Shown: positions 1 to 8,572 of the stretch, in pieces
How the letters are laid out: every line of letters starts with the position of its first letter
Position numbering within the stretch: position 1 is the first letter of the stretch
Assembly: GCA_044226485.1 (NCBI GenBank)
Contig: JBGAGY010000012.1
Location: 1 to 64,000 of the forward strand
DNA length: 64,000 bases
DNA from: UBA6663 sp044226485
GTDB lineage: Bacteria; Chloroflexota; Anaerolineae; Anaerolineales; UBA6663
Direction: 5' to 3'
Position numbers and translations under genes: made by a program
The notes under the pieces: generated by a model
Database searches by the model: none
What the model saw: the letters and a program-made list of their open reading frames with translations, nothing else
Told to the model about the DNA's origin: nothing

Positions 1-778
1 TCCTGGCCGCGATCCTGTCGCGGTCCGCGGTCCTGCCGCTCCTGGCCCTGGGCGCCACCTGCCTGAACACCAACCGCACACCGCCCGGATACGACGACGT
101 CTCCGTCGCGCAGGCTTCTGAGATCACGTCGTCGGCGGTCACATCGGGCCAGGCGGCCAGGCGCACGCGGTAGCTGACGCCGGGCTCCATCTGAAAGTCG
201 CCGTAGCCCGGCCCGACGTTGGGTTTGAGCCCCGTGAAAAATCGGTCGGATCCGCCGTTCCAGAGCACCTGCACTTCGAACCCGCCGATCTGCGCGCCTG
301 TCGCATCCTGCGTGAAGACTTCGAGCAGCGCGGCGCCGATCGCGCGATTGCAGATCCGTTCGCGGTTGACGAGTTCGAAGCCGGCTGGCTCGACTGTGGC
401 GGTCGGCTCCGCCGGTGTCGACGTCGGGAAGTTGGCGGTCGGCGACGGGATGTCAGTGGGCGCTTCCGGGGTGGTCTGAAGCGCGGCGGCCAAAGCCGCC
501 AGGGCGCGGGCATCGTCGACGTTGCCGGCCGCCGCTTCTTGCTGGGCCAATTGAGCTACCGCCGCGATAGGATCGGCCAGCCCGAGCCCGGCCAATGCGG
601 CTCGCGCCGGAATCAGGTCGCCGTTCTTTTCAAAGTTGCGCGCGACTTCCACGAGCGGCGCGAGGGTGGGCGTGGGCGATGCGGGCGCCGGGGCCGGCGC
701 GCAGCCGGCATTCAGCGCCAGCACGCCGATCAGCAGCCAGACCAACAGGGAGAACGCCGGGCGGCGAAAACCGATCAT
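1..778 (-). CDS. Secreted lipoprotein with TP-rich linker, C-terminus cut by window edge
   Basis: The open frame runs from an ATG at 778 to the window edge without a stop, so only about 259 N-terminal residues are visible. The N-terminus is a lipoprotein signal: basic start (MIGFRRP), a hydrophobic core and a lipobox ending NAGC near residue 26. A helical segment with an ARAALAGLG stretch follows, then a low-complexity linker rich in Pro, Thr and Ser (PTDIPSPTANFPTSTPAEPT), then a globular part that looks beta-rich (GFEVQVLWNGG). TP-rich linkers of this kind recur in other secreted proteins here. I recognise no family and assign no function. It probably sits on the outer face of the cytoplasmic membrane. 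Confidence 0.7.
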   Translation of the reverse strand, partial: MIGFRRPAFSLLVWLLIGVLALNAGCAPAPAPASPTPTLAPLVEVARNFEKNGDLIPARAALAGLGLADPIAAVAQLAQQEAAAGNVDDARALAALAAALQTTPEAPTDIPSPTANFPTSTPAEPTATVEPAGFELVNRERICNRAIGAALLEVFTQDATGAQIGGFEVQVLWNGGSDRFFTGLKPNVGPGYGDFQMEPGVSYRVRLAAWPDVTADDVISEACATETSSYPGGVRLVFRQVAPRARSGRTADRDRIAAR

Positions 779-806
779 CCGAGGCACACCAGGCTGTATA
801 ATCGAC

Positions 807-836
807 AAAACGCGACGGGTAGGTCCGTCGCGTTTT
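807..836 (-). terminator. Intrinsic terminator after tRNA-Leu
   Basis: A 12-bp perfect stem (807-818 with 825-836) with a six-base loop is flanked by A and T runs on both sides. It lies just 3' of the minus-strand tRNA-Leu and just upstream of the lipoprotein start at 778, so it should end the tRNA transcript. The symmetrical A/T flanks would let it work in both directions. Confidence 0.75.
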
Positions 837-838
837 TG

Positions 839-923
839 TGCCGAAGGTGGGAGTCGAACCCACACGGCTTTTCAGGCCAAACGATTTTGAGTCGTTCGTG
901 TCTGCCAGTTCCACCACTTCGGC
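839..923 (-). tRNA. tRNA-Leu (anticodon CAA)
   Basis: The acceptor stem GCCGAAG (923-917) pairs with CTTCGGC (846-840), with discriminator A at 839. The anticodon stem AACGA/TCGTT closes a CTCAAAA loop, giving anticodon CAA (889-887), which reads UUG. The T arm has the GTGGGTTCGACTCCCAC form. The length of 85 nt and the long variable arm fit a class II leucine tRNA. CCA is not encoded. Confidence 0.95.
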
Positions 924-934
924 GTCGGGAACTC

Positions 935-940
935 ATTATA
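935..940 (-). promoter_or_regulatory. -10 box of tRNA-Leu
   Basis: A perfect TATAAT on the minus strand lies 11 nt upstream of the tRNA 5' end. No convincing -35 hexamer is visible at a 16-18 bp spacing. Confidence 0.6.
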
Positions 941-1107
941 CTCGAACTGCAGCCTCGTTGAGCCAGTCTTCAACAGGAAAGCGGTACGCGGATGCTAACG
1001 GATGGCGCTGAGTATATTGAGACAATCCATGCCGTCCGCCTTGATCCGCGCGATCCGCGTACAAAACCCAGACTCGGACGCGACACACGCAATTTTGAAG
1101 GCTTCGC

Positions 1108-2199
1108 ATGAAACTCGGTATCATCGGACTCCCCCAATCGGGCAAAACTACGATCTTCAACGCCTTGACCCGCGGCGACAAACCGGTCGGCGGCGGGCGC
1201 CAGGTCGGCCGCTTCGAAGTGCAGACGGCCGTCGTGCCGGTGCCCGACCCGCGCGTCGACACGCTCTCGGCCATGTTCAAGCCGAAGCGCACGATCTACG
1301 CCCAGGTCGTCTACGCGGACATCGCCGGTCTCGAGGGCGAGCCCTCCACTGAGAAGACGGGCTTCTCGGGCCAGCTGCTCAACCAGCTGACGACCATGGA
1401 GGGCTTCCTGCACGTCGTCCGCGCCTTCGACAATCCGACGGTGCCGCACCCGAGCGGCTCGGTCGACCCCGCGCGCGACATGAAGACCGTCGACGGCGAG
1501 TTGTTGCTCAACGACCTGCTGGCCGTCGAGCGCAAGCTCGAACGCCTCAACGACGAAGGCCGCAAGGGCATCATCAAAGACAAGGGCCTGCATGCCCAGG
1601 AGCTCGCGCTCTTCACCAAGCTGCATGAGGCGCTATCCAACGACATCCACGCACGCCAGGTGCAGCTCTCCCAGGTGGAGGAGCGCGCCCTCGCGAGCTA
1701 TCAGCTGCTGACACGCAAGCCCATGCTCGTGGTCTTCAACGTCGGCGATGATGACGATCCGTCGCGCGCCATCGAAGTCGGTGGCGGCGCGCATTCGGTG
1801 CGGCTGAAGGGCAAGCTCGAGATGGAGCTCGCGCAGCTCCCGCCGGACGACGCTGCCATGTTCATGGAGGAGTACGGCATCACCGAACTCGGCCTGAACC
1901 GCGTGATACAAATCTCCTACGACCTGTTGGGGCTGCAATCGTTCTTCACAGTCGGCGAAGATGAGGTGCGGGCCTGGACAACCGGCCGCGGCGCCAGCGC
2001 GCCCGAAGCGGCCGGCGAGATCCATACCGATCTGCAGAAGGGCTTCATCCGGGCCGAGGTGGTCGGCTATGACGACCTGGTGGGCCTCGGCGGTTACGTG
2101 GAAGTCAAGTCCAAAGGCAAACTGCGGCTGGAGGGCAAGGAGTATGTGGTCCAAGACGGCGACATCTTGAACATCCGCTTCAGCCCACCTGGTAAGTAA
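1108..2199 (+). CDS. ychF: Redox-regulated ATPase YchF (OLA1/Obg-like)
   Basis: The product is 363 residues, the usual length for the YchF/OLA1 family of translation-associated P-loop NTPases, which prefer ATP to GTP. The G1 loop GLPQSGKTT is at residues 7-15. The central region carries the helical insertion of the family. The C-terminal TGS domain (about 280-363) is clear from DLQKGFIRAEVVGYDDL and the final VVQDGDILNIRF. Family members bind the ribosome and affect stress responses. The gene stands alone upstream of pepF, with 81 nt between them. The start is chosen because MKLGIIGLPQ begins the G domain directly, as in relatives. Confidence 0.96.
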   Translation: MKLGIIGLPQSGKTTIFNALTRGDKPVGGGRQVGRFEVQTAVVPVPDPRVDTLSAMFKPKRTIYAQVVYADIAGLEGEPSTEKTGFSGQLLNQLTTMEGFLHVVRAFDNPTVPHPSGSVDPARDMKTVDGELLLNDLLAVERKLERLNDEGRKGIIKDKGLHAQELALFTKLHEALSNDIHARQVQLSQVEERALASYQLLTRKPMLVVFNVGDDDDPSRAIEVGGGAHSVRLKGKLEMELAQLPPDDAAMFMEEYGITELGLNRVIQISYDLLGLQSFFTVGEDEVRAWTTGRGASAPEAAGEIHTDLQKGFIRAEVVGYDDLVGLGGYVEVKSKGKLRLEGKEYVVQDGDILNIRFSPPGK

Positions 2200-2280
2200 C
2201 CAACCGAACACACGTCACGGGCATCCCACTGGCCCATCAGTCCTCGAAAAGGAGGGGCGACAGAGTCTCGCCCAAACGCG

Positions 2281-4044
2281 ATGTACACCCAAACCCGCTG
2301 GTCTTTGCAGGCCCTTGTGCCCGACGATTCGCCCGAGACGATCGACGCCGCCTTCAAGGCGCTCGACAAGCACATCAAAGCTTTCGAACGCTGGCGCGCC
2401 AAGCTTAAGCCGACCCTGTCGGCCAAGGCGTTTGCCGAGCTGCTCGACGCCTATGAAGCGATGCTGCGCGACGCGTACCGCGTCAGCTCGTATGCATCGC
2501 TGCGTTTCGCGGCCGACACGCAGGATCAGGTCGCCCAATCGCTGCGCGCGCGCGTCAACGACGTGATGGCCCGCGCCTCCAATCAGACGATGTTCTTCTC
2601 GCTCTGGTGGAAGAAGCTGACCGACGCCCAGGCCGCTCGCCTGATGAAGGGCACCGGCAGCCGGCGCTACTTCCTCGAGGAGATGCGCCATTTCCGCAAG
2701 CACACGCTGACCGAGCCCGAGGAGAAGATCATCAATCTCAAGAACGCCAACGGCCCGACGGCGCTTGAGAACATCTACGAGCAGATCACGAACAAGTACC
2801 TCTTCCCGATCGAGATCGACGGGGAGACCAAGCAGCTGACGCGCGACGTCCTGATGGTCTACGCCCGCCATCCCGACCCGGCCCTGCGCGCCGCTGCCTA
2901 TCAATCGCTCTACAAGGTCTACGGCGAGGATGGCCCGCTGCTGGCTTCGATCTACGCGGCGCTCGTGCGCGATTGGCGGGTCGAGAACGTGGATGTCCGC
3001 AAGCACAAGACGCCGATCGCGGTGCGCAACCTGGCCAACGATCTGCCCGACAAAGTCGTCGACACCCTCCTGCGAGTCATCCGCAAGAACCGCGGCCTCT
3101 TCCAGCGTTACTTCACGCTCAAGGCCCAGTGGCTGGGCCTGTCGAAGCTGCGGCGCTACGACCTTTACGCGCCGCTCTCGAAGTCCGACAAGGAAGTGCC
3201 GTACGACGAAGCCGTCGAGATGGTGCTGAGCACGTTCAACGAGTTCTCGCCGCAGCTCGGCGATCTGGCGCGCAAGGTGTTCGACTCGGGCCATGTCGAC
3301 GCCGAGATCCGTCAGGGCAAGCGTGGCGGAGCGTTCTGCGCGAGTATCTTCCCCGGGCTGCCGTCGTACGTGCTGTTGAACTACGGCGGCCGTGTGCGCG
3401 ACGTCGCGACGATCGCTCACGAGTTCGGCCACGCCGTGCACGCCATGATGGCCGGCCACCACTCGCTGATGACGTTCCATTCGGCGCTGCCGATGGCCGA
3501 GACCGCCTCGGTGTTCTCCGAGATCCTGCTGACCGAGAAGCTTCTGGCCCAGGAGACCGACCGCGACGTGCGCCGCGATCTGCTGGCGGCCGCGATCGAT
3601 GACGCCTATGCCACAGTCGGGCGCCAGGGTTACTTCGCGCTGTGGGAGCAGGAGGCGCACGAACTCGTACGCCAGGGCAAGACGCCCGATGAGATGGCCG
3701 AGCGCTATCTCGAGACCTTGCGTGAGCAGTTTGAGAATTCGATCGAGGTCAACGACGACTTCAAGTGGGAATGGGTCTCGATCCCGCACTTCTACAGCAC
3801 GCCGTTCTACGTCTACGCCTATGCCTTCGGCCAGTTGATTACGCTTGGCCTGTATCAGATGTACAAGAAGGAGGGCGACGCCTTCAAGCCGAAGTTCATG
3901 AAGCTTCTGGCCTATGGCGGCTCCGAGTCCCCGGCCAAGATCTGCCGCTCGGCCGGCATCGACATCACCTCCGAAGCCTTCTGGCAGGGCGGCTTCGACG
4001 TGATCGACGGGATGATCAAGCAGCTTGAAGAGTTAGGCCAGTAG
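2281..4044 (+). CDS. pepF: Oligoendopeptidase F (M3 metallopeptidase)
   Basis: A 587-residue M3B zinc peptidase expected to cut cytoplasmic oligopeptides. The gluzincin motif HEFGH starts at residue 380, and the third zinc ligand Glu lies in MAETASVFSE about 30 residues later. Downstream PHFYSTPFYVYAYAFG is the substrate-binding tyrosine region typical of PepF. The N-terminal helical domain (about 1-200) is complete. A purine-rich AAAAGGAGG lies 27 nt before the ATG, further than usual, so a slightly different start cannot be excluded. It follows ychF on the same strand and is closed by the 74-bp palindrome at 4073-4146. Confidence 0.95.
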   Translation: MYTQTRWSLQALVPDDSPETIDAAFKALDKHIKAFERWRAKLKPTLSAKAFAELLDAYEAMLRDAYRVSSYASLRFAADTQDQVAQSLRARVNDVMARASNQTMFFSLWWKKLTDAQAARLMKGTGSRRYFLEEMRHFRKHTLTEPEEKIINLKNANGPTALENIYEQITNKYLFPIEIDGETKQLTRDVLMVYARHPDPALRAAAYQSLYKVYGEDGPLLASIYAALVRDWRVENVDVRKHKTPIAVRNLANDLPDKVVDTLLRVIRKNRGLFQRYFTLKAQWLGLSKLRRYDLYAPLSKSDKEVPYDEAVEMVLSTFNEFSPQLGDLARKVFDSGHVDAEIRQGKRGGAFCASIFPGLPSYVLLNYGGRVRDVATIAHEFGHAVHAMMAGHHSLMTFHSALPMAETASVFSEILLTEKLLAQETDRDVRRDLLAAAIDDAYATVGRQGYFALWEQEAHELVRQGKTPDEMAERYLETLREQFENSIEVNDDFKWEWVSIPHFYSTPFYVYAYAFGQLITLGLYQMYKKEGDAFKPKFMKLLAYGGSESPAKICRSAGIDITSEAFWQGGFDVIDGMIKQLEELGQ

Positions 4045-4072
4045 GAACACGCTTCACCGGCGCCTGCAAGCT

Positions 4073-4146
4073 GACGAACGACGAAGGACGAAAGACGGAG
4101 GGGGAATGGCCATTCCCCCTCCGTCTTTCGTCCTTCGTCGTTCGTC
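4073..4146. repeat. 74-bp perfect palindrome, GACGAA family
   Basis: The two 37-bp arms (4073-4109 and 4110-4146) are exact reverse complements with no spacer. Each arm is built from GACGAA-like words followed by a GGGGGAATGG core that meets its complement at the centre. It lies between the convergent pepF and SIMPL genes, where it could end both transcripts. Related elements occur at 9601, 32640, 52227, 61455 and 62611. Confidence 0.9.
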
Positions 4147-4177
4147 GGACTACTGTCGTTCGTCCGGCTGGCTGCGA

Positions 4178-4927
4178 TTACTGGATCGCGAACGTCACGC
4201 TGACGTCGACGCTCACGCTCTGCTCGCCCGTCGCCACCGGCACGTCGCCGCCGACGGCCTGCGCCATGTCGCGCGCGTAGACCGGCATGGGGTTGACGAC
4301 GTTGACCGACTCGCTGATCGAGATGACCTCGCCCAGCGTGACGCCGGCTGCCTTGGCCAGAGCCTCGGCGCGAGCGCGGGCGTCGGCGACGGCCAGGTCG
4401 CGGGCCGTGGCCTGCAGCGACGTCGGGTTCTGCACGCCGAAGCTGATGCCGTAGATGTTGTTGGCGCCCGCGTTGACGGCGGCGGTCAGGGTCGCGCCGA
4501 GCTTGGGCAGGTTCTTGACCGTGGCCACCAGCGTGTTGTCCACGACGAAGTTCACGGCGCCAGTCGGGTTGCCGCTGCTGTCGTATTCGTACTGGGGGCT
4601 GATCGAGAAGTTCTGGGTCTGCAGATCTTTGTCGGCGATGCCCTGCGCCTTGAGGGCCGCCAGGATCTTGTTCATGGCCGCCGTGTTGTTGTCGACGGCC
4701 TTGCCAGCGTCTTTGTCGCGCGTCTGGACGCCGATCGAGATCATGGCCTTGTCAGGGGCCGTGTATGCCTGGCCGGTGCCACTGACCGAGATCGTGCGGG
4801 TGATGGTCGGGGCGGTATCGGTGCTTTGAGCCATCGCAGGTTTGGGGTCTCCAGGGGCGCAGGCCGACACCACGAGGGCGGCGGCAGCCAGGCCGAGCAA
4901 CGCCATCGTCATTTTGTTGCGGAACAT
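4178..4927 (-). CDS. SIMPL-domain (DUF541) lipoprotein
   Basis: A 249-residue SIMPL/DUF541 protein, the family of the E. coli periplasmic protein YggE. The start at 4927 is chosen because AAAGGAG lies nine bases upstream and the next residues form a lipoprotein signal ending in lipobox VSAC (Cys23). The domain begins at RTISVSGTGQAYTAPDKAMISIGVQT and shows the family's repeated QTQNFSISPQY and ARDLAVADARARAEALAKAAG segments. The family forms ring-like oligomers and is linked to oxidative stress tolerance, but its biochemical role is unsettled. It follows the RocB-like peptidase gene on the same strand, 82 nt downstream. Confidence 0.88.
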   Translation of the reverse strand: MFRNKMTMALLGLAAAALVVSACAPGDPKPAMAQSTDTAPTITRTISVSGTGQAYTAPDKAMISIGVQTRDKDAGKAVDNNTAAMNKILAALKAQGIADKDLQTQNFSISPQYEYDSSGNPTGAVNFVVDNTLVATVKNLPKLGATLTAAVNAGANNIYGISFGVQNPTSLQATARDLAVADARARAEALAKAAGVTLGEVISISESVNVVNPMPVYARDMAQAVGGDVPVATGEQSVSVDVSVTFAIQ

Positions 4928-5009
4928 AATTGTTTCTCCTTTGTGTTCGCTACCAACTCGGAGTAGACGGCGAGGAAAGCCGGTGAGTTCCCGAGGAGCA
5001 AGGAAGACT

Positions 5010-6629
5010 CTACCGCGATGCGGTGTCTGCGTCTCGCTCCTTATCCGTGTCTCCTGGCGCATTTGCCAGCATTTCCCTGGCTACGCGCCACGCCAACTCA
5101 GGAACGACCCCGAACGCGTAGCCGGCGTGGATGCGCTCACCGATCTGGTGGGCGTCGCGGCCCCACGGGCCGATGTTGACCGTTGGCAGGTTGGCGGCCT
5201 CAAAGGGCCAGCGCCTCCAGCCCAGGGTTTCGGCTCGCCAGGCCGACGTGTGTGTGGGCGCGACCGGCTCGGCCAGAAAGCTCATATCCGAGATGGCCGG
5301 GAAGAAAGGGCGCAGGCCGATGCTCTGGCCGATCTCGCTCGAGAGGGCCGCGGCGTGCCGGGCGCAGGCGGCGAGCAGGCCCGCCGGGTCGGCCTCGGGG
5401 ACGGTCACCAGCGGGTAGTAGATCGGGGCGAAGCCGATCACCACGCCTGGGCCAGTCAGCGCGAGACCCTGGGCCAGAGCGTGGAAGGCGGCGCGGGCGG
5501 CGGCGAGCACGTCGACGTTTCGGTCGGCGGCCAACGCCTCGACGCGCTCACGCAGCTCGGCCGGTGCGCGGGCCAGCAGGTCGGAGGCGCGCCAGATCGT
5601 TCCGGTCTGCGAGAACGTCGTCTCGAGGTGCTCGGCGCGCTCGGCCCAGGCTTTGCCGCGTTCGGCGTGGATGGCGATGGCGGCGAGCAGGGCGTCACGC
5701 GAGGCTGCCTCGATGCGATCGAGCACGTCGGCAGGGCCGCTCGAGCGGGTCAACACGTTGAACGCGCACCAGCTGTAGTGCGGGACCGTCACGTTGTAGC
5801 CCGGCTTGAGGTCGAGGTGCTGCAGCGTCACCGGCGGCGCCTCGCCGATGTCGGCGGCCCCTTCGATGCGACGGATCAACTCGGCGGCGATCAGGCTGGC
5901 GTTGAGGCCGTCGAACGGCGCGCCGGCGTGCGTGGGCTGGCCGATAGCCAACGCCACAGGCAGGAGCTTGCCGACGCTGCCGGCGTAGATCACGCGGCCC
6001 TGGGTGCCGTCGCCCTGATCGATGGCGATGTCGACGTTGAGCGCGGCGACCAGGTCCAGGCCCCACTCGGACGCGAGGCCGGGCAACTGGCGAGCCGCCG
6101 AGCGCATGCCGTGCGACGCGCCTTCCTCGTCCGGAGTGGCGACGAGCAACAGATTGCCGACGCGCTCACCCTGCGCCGCGAAACGCTCGAGCAGCGCGAT
6201 GCCGACGGCGATCCCGCTCTTCATATCGAGCACGCCGCGGCCGGGCAGGAAGGTGCCGTCGCGCAACTCCGCTTCGGCACGGCCGCCGAGGGCTCGAGCC
6301 AGGGGCTCCACCAACGCTTCGGGATCGAAGGCCAGCGGAGCCAGAGCGCCGAAAGCGTCGATCTCGACGACATCGAAGTGCCCGGCGAGCACGATCGTGC
6401 GTGCGCCGCTGCCGCGGACGATCGCATACACGCTGCGCCGCGGCAGGGGATCATCAAGGGTCGCCATCACGCGCAGATCGTGCGGATGCTCGGCGAAGTA
6501 CGGCAGCGTCTTCAAGAGCTGCACAAGCGCATCCGGAAAGGCCTGCTCGCCAACCGTGTCTGTGATGGTGTTGTGTCGGGTGAGTTCGATGGTCAGGGCG
6601 CGGACGCGCGGGGTCCAGTCGTAGGGCAT
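5010..6629 (-). CDS. M20 family peptidase, RocB-like
   Basis: A 539-residue M20 metallopeptidase close in layout to RocB, the arginine-utilisation protein of Bacillus. Visible metal-site motifs are AGHFDVV (first His-Asp), GRGVLDMKSG (bridging Asp) and TPDEEG (catalytic Glu pair). The C-terminal part (FFPAISDMSFL and the GRDAHQIGERIHAGYAF end) is RocB-like and longer than in DapE or ArgE. The natural substrate is unknown: peptide or N-acyl amino acid hydrolysis is inferred from the superfamily. It starts 36 nt downstream of the ada stop codon and may be cotranscribed with it. Confidence 0.85.
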   Translation of the reverse strand: MPYDWTPRVRALTIELTRHNTITDTVGEQAFPDALVQLLKTLPYFAEHPHDLRVMATLDDPLPRRSVYAIVRGSGARTIVLAGHFDVVEIDAFGALAPLAFDPEALVEPLARALGGRAEAELRDGTFLPGRGVLDMKSGIAVGIALLERFAAQGERVGNLLLVATPDEEGASHGMRSAARQLPGLASEWGLDLVAALNVDIAIDQGDGTQGRVIYAGSVGKLLPVALAIGQPTHAGAPFDGLNASLIAAELIRRIEGAADIGEAPPVTLQHLDLKPGYNVTVPHYSWCAFNVLTRSSGPADVLDRIEAASRDALLAAIAIHAERGKAWAERAEHLETTFSQTGTIWRASDLLARAPAELRERVEALAADRNVDVLAAARAAFHALAQGLALTGPGVVIGFAPIYYPLVTVPEADPAGLLAACARHAAALSSEIGQSIGLRPFFPAISDMSFLAEPVAPTHTSAWRAETLGWRRWPFEAANLPTVNIGPWGRDAHQIGERIHAGYAFGVVPELAWRVAREMLANAPGDTDKERDADTASR

Positions 6630-6665
6630 CGGGAGAGTTTGCGTGGCGGTCGCTCCTCGCTCCTC

Positions 6666-7724
6666 TTACTTCAGCACGCCTTCGAGTTCGAGCAACAACC
6701 GCTTCCGCTCGACGCCCCAGCGATAGCCGCTGATGGTGCCGTCGCCGTGGATGACGCGGTGGCAGGGCACGATGATGGCCGTCGGGTTGTCGCCGCAGGC
6801 ATTGGCCACAGCGCGGGCAGCCTTGGGCTGGCCGATGGTGCGAGCGAGCTGGGCGTACGAACGCGTCTGGCCGACGGGGATGCGCCGCAACGCCGACCAG
6901 ACCTTGCGCTGAAAGGCCGTCGCGCGCACGTCAGTCGGCAGATGGGGATGCGGGCCTTCGCCGCACAAGAAAGCCAGGAGGGCCTCGACCCAGGCGCTGA
7001 GTTGATCGTGACCGGCGCTGAGGCGCGCGGCCGGATACTCCGCCTGGACGTCGCGGATCAGAGCCTGTCTGTTGTCGCCGAGCGCGACCTTGCAGATGCC
7101 GCGCTCGGTGGCCGCGATCAGCAGTTGCCCGAGCGGGCTCCTCACGATCACGTACGTGATCTCGCCGCTGTCGCGTCCGCCGTTGCGGTACTGCGTCGGC
7201 GTCATGCCGAGATCGCGGCCGACGCCGACGGGGCTGTGGCTGTTGTATCCAGCATCGAAGACGGCGTGGGTCACGGTGGCTGTGGCGCGCAGCGTGTCCT
7301 TCAGGCGGCGCTGGCGCAGGCCGATCGCGTACTGCTTGGGCGAGACGCCCATGTGACGCTTGAACACCCGTTGGAGATGATACGGGCTGAAGTTGAAGCG
7401 CCGGGCCAGTTCGGCCAGCGACGGCATCGACTCGGGCGACGCCACGGCGGCCTGCTCGAGCACGCCGGCGACGTCGCGCGCGAGGACCACCTGCGGATCC
7501 TGCGCAAGGTCGGGCTTGCAACGCTTGCAGGCGCGGAAGCCGGCGCGCTCGCATTCCTCAGGCGTGCTGTAGAAGGCGACGTTGGATCGCTTCGGTGTGC
7601 GCGCCGAGCACGACGGCCGACAATAGATGCCCGTGGTCTTCACGGCGAGGTAAAAGACGCCGTCGTACGCCGCGTCGCGCTGCTCGACGGCCTGCCAGCG
7701 CTGGGTGTCGGTCAGGGTGTTCAT
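6666..7724 (-). CDS. ada: Bifunctional Ada: AraC-type regulator and O6-methylguanine-DNA methyltransferase
   Basis: A 352-residue protein with the complete Ada architecture. The N-terminal zinc domain has Cys35 and Cys39 in YCRPSC and the second pair in CKRCKPD. It takes methyl groups from phosphotriesters and so switches Ada into an activator. An AraC-type HTH follows (NFSPYHLQRVFKRHMGVSPKQY). The C-terminal methyltransferase domain carries the suicide cysteine in VPCHRV (Cys321). The gene is expected to be autoregulated by alkylation damage. The ATG lies six bases after a -10-like box, so the message is probably leaderless. Confidence 0.96.
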   Translation of the reverse strand: MNTLTDTQRWQAVEQRDAAYDGVFYLAVKTTGIYCRPSCSARTPKRSNVAFYSTPEECERAGFRACKRCKPDLAQDPQVVLARDVAGVLEQAAVASPESMPSLAELARRFNFSPYHLQRVFKRHMGVSPKQYAIGLRQRRLKDTLRATATVTHAVFDAGYNSHSPVGVGRDLGMTPTQYRNGGRDSGEITYVIVRSPLGQLLIAATERGICKVALGDNRQALIRDVQAEYPAARLSAGHDQLSAWVEALLAFLCGEGPHPHLPTDVRATAFQRKVWSALRRIPVGQTRSYAQLARTIGQPKAARAVANACGDNPTAIIVPCHRVIHGDGTISGYRWGVERKRLLLELEGVLK

Positions 7725-7730
7725 GGCGTC

Positions 7731-7759
7731 AGAATAGATCGACAGACCTGACGGGACAA
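7731..7759 (-). promoter_or_regulatory. Leaderless-type promoter of ada
   Basis: On the minus strand TTGTCC (7759-7754), a 17-bp spacer and TATTCT (7736-7731) precede the ada ATG at 7724 by six bases. With normal start-site spacing, transcription would begin at or next to the A of ATG. Confidence 0.55.
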
Positions 7760-7833
7760 CGCAAAACTTGCGCTCATCATCGGCCTTGCGGGAGTGATTC
7801 TAACCGGGGACCCGCGGAGCCCGCGCCTGTCGC

Positions 7834-8559
7834 TTAGCGCACAGCGGCTTCGCTCAGGCCCAGGGCTGTGGGCAGCCCCGCGATCGTGCCGATCGTCAGG
7901 CAGCGCGGGTCGCTGTACAGCCGGCGCGGGTCGACCAGGATCGGCGTGAGGCCGGCGTTGCGCGCGCCCTCGACGTCGGCGTGGAAGTTGTCGCCCACGT
8001 AGACGGCATCGGCGGGCTCAACGCCAAGTTGATTCAACGCGTGAAGGAAGATCCCGGGCGCGGGCTTCCAACTGCCGGCCTCGCCGGCCGACAGAGTCAG
8101 GTCGAACAAATCCAGCAGGCCGAGCGCATCGGCGACCGGCGCGAGCACCTCGGTCCGGTTCGACACCAGGGCCATCTTGATCCCACGGGCACGCAACTCG
8201 AGCAACGTCGGGCGCACATCGTCGGGGACTGTGTCGACGGGCCTATAGCGTTCGGTCATCAACGCGTTGACCTTTTCGGCCAACTCGGCCGGGCAATCCC
8301 CGACACGCAACACCTCGATCTGGCGCTGGGCGTAGCGGGCCCAGAAGGCAGACGTGTCGGCGCCGAGCTCGTCGATGTCCTTTATCATCTCGGGCGCGAT
8401 CGACCAGTAGAAATGCGTCCAGCGTTCGCCTTCGCGCCGCTGTTCGTCGTCGAGGGTATAGCCCAGGTCGGATAGGATGTCGACGAAGGTGTCGTAGCCG
8501 CTGGGCACGCTGTGGCGCAGGGTGCCGTCAAGGTCGAAGAGGATTGCGCGAACGGGCAT
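7834..8559 (-). CDS. HAD family hydrolase (phosphatase)
   Basis: A 241-residue HAD-superfamily phosphatase with motif I FDLDGTLR (nucleophile Asp9, acid Asp11), a helical cap at about residues 20-95, motif II VSNRT, motif III Lys in GSWKPAPGIF and motif IV GDNFHADVEGA. This order is that of the phosphoglycolate phosphatase/YjjG-like group, whose substrates are small phosphorylated metabolites or nucleotides. The specific substrate cannot be read from sequence. It lies 13 nt downstream of moaA on the same strand and is probably cotranscribed with it, though it has no known role in cofactor synthesis. Confidence 0.88.
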   Translation of the reverse strand: MPVRAILFDLDGTLRHSVPSGYDTFVDILSDLGYTLDDEQRREGERWTHFYWSIAPEMIKDIDELGADTSAFWARYAQRQIEVLRVGDCPAELAEKVNALMTERYRPVDTVPDDVRPTLLELRARGIKMALVSNRTEVLAPVADALGLLDLFDLTLSAGEAGSWKPAPGIFLHALNQLGVEPADAVYVGDNFHADVEGARNAGLTPILVDPRRLYSDPRCLTIGTIAGLPTALGLSEAAVR

Positions 8560-8572
8560 TGGGAGCAGAGGC

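Noticed and set aside
2215..3789. A 524-codon minus-strand frame antisense to pepF
   Set aside because: Same reasoning: pepF has its full motif set and the antisense frame has no ribosome site.
4842..7751. A 969-codon open frame on the plus strand, antisense to the M20 peptidase and ada
   Set aside because: It is the complementary-frame shadow of two clearly recognised genes, caused by high GC and few stop codons; the predicted protein has repetitive Arg/Asp/Gly composition and no fold.
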